Position numbers and translations under genes: made by a program
Assembly (NCBI GenBank): GCA_018398765.1
Contig: JAHBMJ010004325.1
Location: forward strand, 2,501-22,500
Length of the DNA: 20,000 bases
Source of the DNA: Chromera velia
Lineage: Eukaryota > Sar > Chromeraceae
Direction: 5' to 3'
Notes under the pieces: model-generated
The model's database searches: none
Told to the model about the DNA's origin: nothing
Seen by the model: the letters and a program-made list of their open reading frames with translations, nothing else
Shown here: in pieces, positions 1 to 7,692 of the stretch
Layout: every line of letters starts with the position of its first letter
How positions within the stretch are numbered: position 1 is the first letter of the stretch

Positions 1-63
1 TGAGGTTGATATGGACCGCTTTGGGTATCACCATGGGATTGCCAGGCCCGTGCTTCCAACTGA

Positions 64-493
64 TCACCAGGAGTCCTCCAGCGTCTGCACATCCGCCCCT
101 GGTTTGGGGAACATCGTGCCCATGAAGTAGAGGTTTGAATGGATCATCGGGAAGATGGACAGAGGGAACGTCATCCATACGGGGAACCAGGCAAGGTAGT
201 GGTTCCACGGATGGCTCATCTGACAGGTGTGCTCCGGAAGAGAAAAGTGTTCCTGCACACAAAGACGACACATAAAGGGATGACACTTTGAAAACAGAAG
301 AGGTAAAAGCCCTCGCGGTATGGCTTTTGCTGACCTCAAGAGAAGCCCTCCGAGGCAGAGAGCGTCTCATGAGTCTCGGCCTGGAGAGGGAGGCGAAGGT
401 CCTGTAGTAACCCTGCCCGACTGGTTGGCGGGTGATTGAGGACACAGAGAACCGAGAGGCGAACCCCACGGCGGACTGTGCGGCCCGGTTCAT
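64..493 (-). CDS. Small membrane protein with mitochondrial-type presequence, two exons
   Basis: Proposed join on the minus strand: exon 1 493-335 (ATG at 493-491, 53 codons), intron 334-253 (82 nt, GTCAGC donor, TGTGTGCAG acceptor, phase 0), exon 2 252-64, ending at TGA 66-64; 115 aa in total. Exon 1 encodes a leader rich in Arg and Ser with almost no acidic residues (starts MNRAAQSAVGFASRFSVSS, then RPRLMRRSLPRRASLE), typical of a mitochondrial matrix-targeting presequence. Exon 2 gives a mature part of about 62 aa: a polar start, one hydrophobic segment (about residues 73-98, rich in Trp, Phe and Met), then a short acidic tail. The size and layout suggest a small single-span inner-membrane subunit, for example of a respiratory complex, but I do not recognise the family. 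The last codons could instead hold a donor (CTG|GTGATC), in which case the gene continues off the left edge. It is divergent from the transporter gene at 1612. Confidence 0.55.
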
Positions 494-695
494 TGCGCCG
501 TGCAGACTGAAGAGAAACCGCGATCAAAGAAATGCACCCCAGAAATTGAGGCTGCTCTCGGTGCCTGGACCGTGGGAAGGAAGTTTTCCCAGATTGGATT
601 TTCAGCGCTGGAATGAAAAAAGTGTACGTGCTGGGTTGTGCGGTCACAGACTCACAGGAAGAGCATCCAACAGCCATAGAGAAAAGAGATCGAAG

Positions 696-1217
696 AGGCG
701 CCGCTATGGCGCCGCTATATGAATATATTGTCGCGCGGGCGCAGTTTGTCCACGTCGAGTTTGAGTGCTATTTCCCTAAGTCGCGCGTTTGGTGTGATGG
801 TTCCAAACTGAAGGTGAAATAGTGTATTTTGAAACGCGAAATTTACTATTTCACCAAAAAAATTGAAAAACTCGAGTTTGTTAAAAAATTATGGGTCCGC
901 GAATTTTGGGGTTAAATTTCAACGGTTTCGCGAAATTCGACCTCTGAGTGAAAATGTTGTTCGGGGTCCGGGCCGTCTCCTTTGCACAACCCGAAAAACC
1001 CCAAAATTCGCGGACCCATAATTTTTTAACAAACTCGAGTTTTTCAATTTTTTTGGTGAAATAGTAAATTTCGCGTTTCAAAATACACTATTTCACCTTC
1101 AGTTTGGAACCATCACACCAAACGCGCGACTTAGGGAAATAGCACTCAAACTCGACGTGGACAAACTGCGCCCGCGCGACAATATATGGATATATTAATA
1201 TGCGGCGTGCCAGGCGC
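696..1217. mobile_element. Foldback/MITE-like element with 198-bp inverted arms
   Basis: Positions 716-913 pair with 1194-997 as reverse complements. The only mismatches I see are at 721-722, so the arms are nearly identical over 198 bp, around an 83-nt loop (914-996). A less perfect, GC-rich inverted match (GGCGCC-containing) continues outward to about 696 and 1217, and TA-rich sequence marks the junction. No transposase is encoded. The short reading frames inside are translations of the arms and appear twice in mirror copy. High arm identity implies recent origin, gene conversion between the arms, or selection. It lies between two divergent genes, so it may affect both promoters. A clear target-site duplication was not identified. 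Confidence 0.8.
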
Positions 1218-1287
1218 CTGCCCGCATGCATTGCCCCGACCGCGGCCTGCCGCGCCTGCATGCGCGCCGGCGCGCGGGCCGGGCCCC
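1201..1287. promoter_or_regulatory. GC-rich cluster of perfect palindromes
   Basis: Within 87 bp there are at least seven perfect palindromes: CAGGCGCCTG (1211-1220), GCATGC (1224-1229), ATGCAT (1226-1231), CCGCGG (1240-1245), GCATGC (1258-1263), GCGCGCCGGCGCGC (1262-1275) and GGGCCC (1281-1286). The stretch lies between the divergent genes starting at 493 and 1612, next to the foldback element. The two GCATGC sites resemble the core (TGCATGC) recognised by some ApiAP2 factors of apicomplexans and relatives. That regulatory role is inference. Confidence 0.35.
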
Positions 1288-1611
1288 ATGCCATATTCGC
1301 ATTCAGTCTGAGCCCCATCTTCTGCATGCCGTTCCAACTTCCAAAGTGACTTTCAATCCCGCTTGGAGGCTGGAGCACTTCGATCAAAAAGGAACCTTTT
1401 TCAATCCAGAGCCTTTGAGTCTTCCATAAATTTTCAGAGGGTCGAGAGGCGGAGGGGGAAAGAGAATGCCGCAAAGACGCACCAACCCGAAAGCCACATG
1501 AATCTGCCCAGGCGCCAGACCTCCCTGAAAAGGATCCACGTGTTGCCGCTACATCAGCAGACTGGTCAAAATTCTTTCAGACAGGTCCCCTTTTTGCTTC
1601 GCCTCAGAGCC

Positions 1612-3111
1612 ATGATGCAGTATGCTGTGCGCGTACTGGGACTGAAGCCCACTCGTGACGGGGACAAAAGGCAAACTCAAGTAAGCAAAGCAACACTAGA
1701 CCTCCGTGATTGTCTCCTTGTCTCTCTGCTTTCTCATCTGTGTCTCTTCCTCGTGCTTGCTCTATTTGCAGCAGTCCGCCATGAAACATACCGAGATGAA
1801 GAAGATAGTGAGCGAGTGCATCCCAACCACCAGGGTCTCTTTTGACTCTCTGATGGGACCAGCAAAATTCAGAGGACGGCAAATCTGCGCCTTTGTGATT
1901 TGCTACATCGCCTATGCCACGATGTACTGCTCGAGGAAACCGTTCTCAGTGGTGAAAACTCTTGTGCAGAGTGACCTGAATCTCTCAACAGTGGTGTTGT
2001 CCAACATCGACACGGCTTTCCTCGCGTCATATGCAGTCGGACAGCTTGTGCTTCCCATGGTGGCCGAATCGATGGGTGCCCGGACCTCCCTCTTCATTTG
2101 CTTTCTGGGATCTGCATTCACACTCGTCGTCTTCTCATTGGCTGACGATGCCAAAGTCCGTCTTTTACCTTTGTGGCCTTCCTCTGGACTCTCGCGGGGG
2201 ACTTTCATTCTGTGCTTTCCAATTTCTCCAACTCTTTTTTTGCCATTTTACAAAGAGATTGTGGTGACTACCGCCTCCTTCTCGGTCTCTTGTTCCCAAA
2301 CTTTACTTATGGTAAATGCACGGCTCGGCATAGCTGGCTGGTTGATGCACAGAGCGGTTGCTTTCGTAGTTTCCTTTGATCAGTAATTCACCCCCCCCGT
2401 CCTTTCCTGTGCTGATGAGGCGAGTCCATGCAAGCACGTATTGCAGTTTGATATCAGATTCGCCCGACAAAATGACAGCTGACCTCTCTTCTCTTCTGGT
2501 TGCTCTGCGGCGTTGCCGTTCTGTTCTGCATATGTCCCTCCTCTCCCTTTTGCTCTTCTTTCCTTTCCAATCCAGTCACGCGAAGGTTGTGCCCGTGGAC
2601 TGACTGTCGGTTCCGTCTTTGGGTCAATGGAAGCCTTCCCTTTCCCCTTTAGCCCGAGCTTTCTCCCTCCCTCGCTTCTGCAGGTCCTCGTGTTTGTCTG
2701 GCTGGTTAACGGGTTGATGAACTCCCCCACATTCCCTGTGATAGTCAAAATGGTGTCTCCATGGTTCACGGGAGCTCAGAGGGGATCGGCCATGGGACTC
2801 TGGGTGACCTCTCAGCAGGTTGGTGTGTTCGCTTTGTTCTTCGTGCATGTGTGTGACTGTCGATTTGTGAATCTTTGTCTGGGCCGACAAATGGTCTTTG
2901 GTTTTTGCGGTTTTTTGCCTCCACCGTCTGGCTCCGACACCTCTCGCCGTATCGGTTGCTCCGTTGCCATTGCACTTCTTTGAGCAGGATGCCGATGTAA
3001 CTGTTGTGTGTTGCCATCTTTCTACCCGCCATACATCAATAGGGAAGATAAGCGATCAGTGTCTCCGTCGGTCTATCTCTCTGTAAAAAATGGGAGGGAG
3101 AAGTCCCATTG

Positions 3112-3153
<42 letters not shown>

Positions 3154-5795
3154 TGTGTGTGCAGTTGGGGTCCTTCGTTGCAACCGCCTTCTCGGCCTGG
3201 ATCAGCAAAAGAGTGGACTGGCGTGCTGCCTTCCTCTGTCCCGCCCTTCTGGTCTTCCTTGTGGGCGTCTCCGTCTTCCTCTTCCTTCCCGACCCCCCCC
3301 CTCCTGGGTTCCTCCAGCCGAACTCGAAGACTTCGCCTTACGGGGTTCTGGGAGACGAGGAAGAAGGGGGACATTTGAAGAGCTCTCCTGTTGCTGCAGT
3401 GGGAGGGGAGACCGTCGGGTTGGCGTCGGAGGGGGATTGTGGGGAGAGACGGGGGTCAGCATTTGGGGAGCGAGAGGGAGAGGCAGCGCGTCTGGTGGGG
3501 ATCTCGAAGCTATCGCCCCAAGGGGAAACGGCAGCGAGGGGAAGAGACAGAGAAAGAGAAGGGAGTCAGGCAATACCCACACCGCCGCTGTACGCACAGA
3601 AGGGGGGGAGTGATCGAGTAGGAGGTGGGGCCAAACTAGGGCAGTCAACTAGTGCTGGAACAGGGGAGGCTTCGGGAAGTCCGGGGGTGGAGGCTCGTGA
3701 TAGGGACAGGGGGTTGGTGTCTGGTGAGACTGCTGCTGGGGCAGGGGCAGGGGGAGGTACTGGGGCGGGGGGGGCAGAAATGGCTTCAGATGGGAGAGAA
3801 AGGGAAAAGGGAGGGGGGGAGCCCGCTGCAGTGCCAAGTCTTTGGTCGGTTTTGAGGGTACCGCATTTACTGAATGCGATGGCTGCCTACTTTTGTGTAA
3901 AATTAATTCGGTACTCTTTGTTGATGTGGCTGCCTTTCTTCCTGATCAAACAACTGAGCTACTCCCCCGAGGTGGCTGGGTACTCGTCGCTTTTCTTCGA
4001 CTTTGGAGGGATCTTTGGAGCAGTCTCTGCAGGGTGGGTGGGTGCGTGGGTCAGACAGCTGGGGAGAACCTTTCGGATTTTATGTGTTTCTTCTTCTTTT
4101 TATTCCTCTAAATTGATAGACGCCTTTCCAGCTCCATTCAGATTCGGCTGTCTGACTCTACGGGAAGGAAAGGGTGTTGCTGGTCGGTCGGATGAAGTTG
4201 CGAACAGCAGGGGGATCGGTGTGTTTTCTTTTGTTTCCTACCATAATAGTAACCATATTGTGTTGTATTCGTTCTATTCTGTTGTGTAAAGTTTTGTGTG
4301 TCTGTGCATCTACATCCGATTGTGTCTGCCCGTCTCTCTCCATTTGATACTCCCTTGTTTTCCGTCAGACACTCTTTGCAGCAGTCTCAACATGATCCTT
4401 TTTCTCTTCTACTCCTTCCTTTAGCAACGATCTGCTGCCTGCGGTTGTGTTTGCTCGGCCTTGTGTCTGTCTCTGCGTCTCTCTTCTTCTCTTTTTCTGG
4501 GGGCCTCAAGGGAAGGAGAAAGCAATGACCGAAAGAGGGGAAGGCTGTTTGTGAGGAGAAGGTGGCAACAACGAAGGAAGAGAAGGAAGGAGAGGGAGAT
4601 CTTCAACCCTGCATTCCTTCATGCTCTGTCTGTGAAAGGCGTCTCAGTGGGGGATGTTTGTCTGTGTGTCTCTCTCTGTCGCTATTCTCCCTTTGTCTCT
4701 GTCGATCTGTCTGCCTGCGCCCCTGTCTGTCTGGTAGCAAACAGGAACACGTGATCAATCCGTTCGCAGTAAAGCGAAAACCGGGCCCGCCTTCCACGTA
4801 CATGCGCTTGCGACCGGAGCTCTCTGTGCCTTTTTTCACTTCGAATGCTGGATGAATGAATCTGACACCTCTGTCTTCCATCGATTCGATCGGATTCTGG
4901 AAGGTTCCTTTACGAATAAAAAAAAAAAAAAGAGTTGTTCAGCATGGAAAGAAGGAAGAGGCTTTCTTGTTTCCCCCCCCGAGTGATTCGGTCTTGTTCG
5001 TTCGGCGTGCCCTGCCTGCAGGTTCTTCGCTGACCGCTTTCTCGGAGGGAAGCGGCTTGTGTGCGTGTTGGTGTTGACCCTTGCGACCGGGTTTTCAATT
5101 TTGATCTTTTCGTGGGCCTCCCACGTGCACGTGGCGGCGATGATGGGGGCAATGTGCCTCGTGGGGTTTGCAATTGCGGGCCCTGATGCTCTTCTTGGAG
5201 CTGCTGCTGCTCAGGTGGGATTTTTTTTTTTTCGCCCAACCTCGTTTTCTGTATCGAGTTTGCTGGTCAGCACCCTCTGCTGTGTGTAGCTGTGGTGGAT
5301 GATGGTGGGAGGCCCCACGGGGGGGGGGGAAATATGTGCATTCGACTGTTTGCCTGCCAGCTTGTCTGTCGCACGTCTTCGCTCTTTTTGCGTTTTCTTT
5401 GCTTAGACTCTGGACCCCGGATATTTCTTTTCATGTGTCAGCCAGCGGGCAACAGTTTCTTGGTGATGTTTTGCGCGCGCTTGCAGGATTTGACTGAAAG
5501 GGCCGGCGTGACTGGAAGTGCGCTGTCAATGGCGGCCGGGTTGGTGAACGGTGTGGGTTCGACTGGCGCGGTTGTGCAGGGGTATGTGACCGCTTTCGTT
5601 TCAGATGTGTACGGGTGGGACGCGCTTTTCGGCATTCTTTGTGGCACAGCGGTGCTGTCTACAATTCTGTTGGTTCCGCCTGCTCTTGCAATACAGCTTG
5701 ACTCTATCAGAGGAGGGAACGCGGGCGGAAGAAGAGTTGGGTCCGTCGCTCCAAATCCTGGGGCAGGGCGGTCAGAAAACAAAGTCCATGTATGA
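1612..5795 (+). CDS. MFS organophosphate:phosphate antiporter (SLC37/GlpT-like), six exons
   Basis: Proposed join: 1612-1680, 1772-2155, 2684-2818, 3165-4033, 5022-5214, 5487-5795. All introns are GT-AG and the phases agree, giving 652 aa. The family moves phosphorylated sugars or glycerol-3-phosphate against phosphate across a membrane. Evidence is the first-helix motif YCSRKPFSVV (residues 75-84), whose Arg78 matches the substrate-phosphate Arg of SLC37A4 (Arg28) and GlpT; VNGLMNSPTFP in exon 3; and in the second half KLIRYSLLMWLPFFL and the loop motif GGIFGAVSAG-FFADRFLGGKR, restored only by splicing exon 4 to exon 5. Between the two six-helix halves is an insert of about 180 residues (about 239-419) rich in Gly, Glu, Arg and Ala, much longer than usual for this loop and probably disordered. 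ATG 1612 is chosen because the donor GTAAGC at 1681 and acceptor TTTGCAG at 1771 are strong; the frame is open upstream to 1363, so a longer N-terminus is possible. Organelle and substrate cannot be read from the sequence. Confidence 0.85.
3112..3162 (+). repeat. (CT)n(GT)n microsatellite forming the 3' end of an intron
   Basis: About 12 CT units (3112-3136) are followed directly by about 13 GT units, and the tract ends in GCAG, the acceptor of the intron 2819-3164 in the transporter gene. The CT part can serve as polypyrimidine tract. The GT part fills the space that normally follows it. Confidence 0.85.
4034..5021 (+). other. Long intron of the transporter gene
   Basis: The intron is 988 nt, with donor GTGGGT at 4034 and acceptor CCTGCCTGCAG ending at 5021. 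It splits the Gly codon before FFADRF. It contains pyrimidine-rich stretches and a run of A residues at 4919-4931. No embedded gene was recognised. The reading frames in it are low-complexity Ser/Leu/Cys or Arg/Lys strings. Confidence 0.7.
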
Positions 5796-6202
5796 TAATC
5801 TCATTTATCGTAGTTATTGACAGGCGGGAATTGAATCTATGTTCTAGTCTATGTTGTGTATCACGAATGTCATATTTTCGATATTGATTTTTGATTGATT
5901 GATTGACATGTTCCGCCCTAGGGCCTTCTTACTATGTCTATCTGGCGCCAGATATTCGATAGTACTTTACATTGTTAAGTTTACAACCTATTTATAGTAT
6001 TCATAACCTAGTTCATAACACAGTATTACAACACGGTGTCAATTAATTAAGACTTAGGGGCAGCGTACTAAACTATAATTTGATCAAAGATTTTTGGTTG
6101 TAAATTAATTGTAGTAAATTGGTATCCGAGTTCTAGACCCGAGTTACTATATTACAGAGCTACCCCCCCCCCCCCCTTCCGGCGTGTACGGTGCTAGACA
6201 CG
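5796..6202. other. AT-rich intergenic stretch with a 16-bp perfect palindrome
   Basis: No gene was found. It probably includes the 3' UTR of the transporter. It holds a GATT tandem (about 5890-5905), CCCTAGGG, the perfect 16-bp palindrome TATCTGGCGCCAGATA at 5939-5954, and a poly-C run of about 14 near 6163-6177. Confidence 0.6.
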
Positions 6203-7104
6203 GTGGAAACTACACTGAAACTATAGTGTGACACAATTAAAATTGTGATACAATACCCTATACACTAGTACCACTAACATAAATAATTGTGTCACAATAG
6301 GTGTGATGAAATAGTTTGAGTAAATTAGGTGTGATGAAATTGTTAGACAAACTTTGAAGTGATCCTAGACTTTCAAAGTGACTAGCAGCCACTAGCTTGA
6401 AATCTTCAGAGTCGTTGAAGGTCAGACTCAGCTCATTCACTCATTCATTCACTCACTCACTCACTCACTTCCTCCACTCACCTCACCTACTTACTCGCTC
6501 ACTTACTTAGTGATACTCACTCACTTACCTCACTCACCCACCCACCCCACTCACCTCATTCACCTCACTCACTTAGTTACTCACTCACCCCCTCACTCAT
6601 TTACTGCCTTGGTCATTCATAATTCATTCATTCATTCATTTATTCATTCATTCATTCATTTATTCATTCATTCATTCATTCATTCAATCAGAATCATCTC
6701 CTTCTTCTGCGTCACTTTCGTGCTTTCTTTTTTGCTGCGCACCCAATGCTCGGATTATGCTCCCGAAAGCCCCCCGCTACGGCCCGAGCGTCCTCTAAAA
6801 CGGGCCGATGCGCTGCTACCCCCTCTACTGAACATCATTCTTTTAAAGATATTGTCACTGTACTGATCAGATGTCCCTCTCCTTCCCTCGCTTCCACCCC
6901 GTGCAGTCTGTGCAGCGGCTATGACGCCACACCTTGACGCGTGTTAAGCCGCGATCTACAACTAATTTTATCAGACATAAGTGTGATTTAATTGAATCAG
7001 TCAAAAGTTCTTAAAATTACAATTATTGTTTCACAAATCATTGTGATACAAAAGGTTTTAGAAATTCTCATTGTGACACACTATAGTTCCAGTGTAGTAG
7101 AAAC
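6203..7104. mobile_element. Non-autonomous inverted-repeat DNA element (MITE-like), about 0.9 kb
   Basis: Terminal inverted repeats 6203-6236 and 7071-7104 match at 28 of 34 positions, with a shared core ACTACACTG.AACTATAGTG. Weaker similarity may extend outward to about 6170 and 7135. Inside the ends lie several copies of a near-palindromic motif of the form TTGTGAYACAA: 6227-6236, 6242-6254, 6286-6298, 7040-7051 and 7070-7080. There is also a 15-bp direct repeat (TAGGTGTGATGAAAT at 6298-6312 and 6326-6340). Such subterminal repeats are typical transposase-binding sites. No transposase is encoded. The centre is filled with tetranucleotide repeats and a short GC-richer patch (about 6725-6950). 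The divergence of the arms suggests an older insertion than the element at 696-1217. Confidence 0.6.
6426..6690 (+). repeat. CACT/CATT tetranucleotide satellite-like tract
   Basis: This is a tract of CATT and CACT units with interruptions such as CACC, TACT and TTAT. The most regular part is CATT at about 6615-6688. It lies inside the inverted-repeat element and gives a Ser/His/Pro-rich spurious reading frame. Confidence 0.85.
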
Positions 7105-7692
7105 TTTAAGTGTGCTAGGAAGTGGCATCCGAAGTACATCTCCTAGTGCATGCGTCTCATTGCCCGTATAGAACCAAGACCCTAATAGATTCAAAATAGA
7201 ACCTATATAGGTTAACATGAATTATAACCCCCCCGCCACTAAGTTAGTCACCAACATGACTGAGTTAGCAAAAATTACTAAAAATCTTAAGTACGTTGCC
7301 CTTTGTGACAAAGTTTGTGCAGATAACCCATATGCCAACCTTTTTTTCATTTTTGGGTGGGAAAACGTTAACGATCACGAAAAGGATGAAAGAGAACAAA
7401 AGCAACCATGCATATATGTGCCGCCCGGGAGCTTAGCGCTCCAACTGGGGTTAGGCATCCTCTAACTAACTAACTAACTAACTGAAGCATGCAGGTCGGG
7501 GAATGAGCGGCCAACCCTACAAAAAAACACAAAAAAAAACTAATAAAAAGATAAAAAATGTTATAAAAATAATAAAGAGTACATAGAAATTACTAAAAAA
7601 AACATTGAATGCCCTAAAAAATATAACTAGCTCCGAGTTATGCTTTCAAAACATGTTGCTACGTTTTAAGCACTCGCGCGTGTCACTAACCC
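7105..7692. other. AT-rich intergenic stretch with CTAA tandem
   Basis: This stretch lies between the inverted-repeat element and the stop codon of the synthetase gene. It contains a CTAA tandem (about 7463-7484) and A-rich sequence (7520-7620). An 82-codon open frame at 7217-7465 has no recognisable domain. It probably carries the 3' flanking sequence of the lysyl-tRNA synthetase gene. Confidence 0.5.

Noticed and set aside
613-1474. Matching reading frames at 613-822 (plus) and 1088-1474 (minus) ending in the same 30-residue peptide
   Set aside because: They translate the two arms of the inverted repeat in mirror copies. There is no sign of coding selection.
6426-6690. CRISPR-like or minisatellite array
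   Set aside because: The units are 4 bp with no spacers; it is a simple tetranucleotide tract.
7217-7465. 82-codon open frame in AT-rich sequence
   Set aside because: No recognisable domain, no splice partners and no coding-like composition. It sits beside a CTAA tandem, so chance is likely.
7463-7484. CTAA tandem as an internal telomere-like repeat
   Set aside because: Only about five units of a 4-mer that is not a known telomere repeat.
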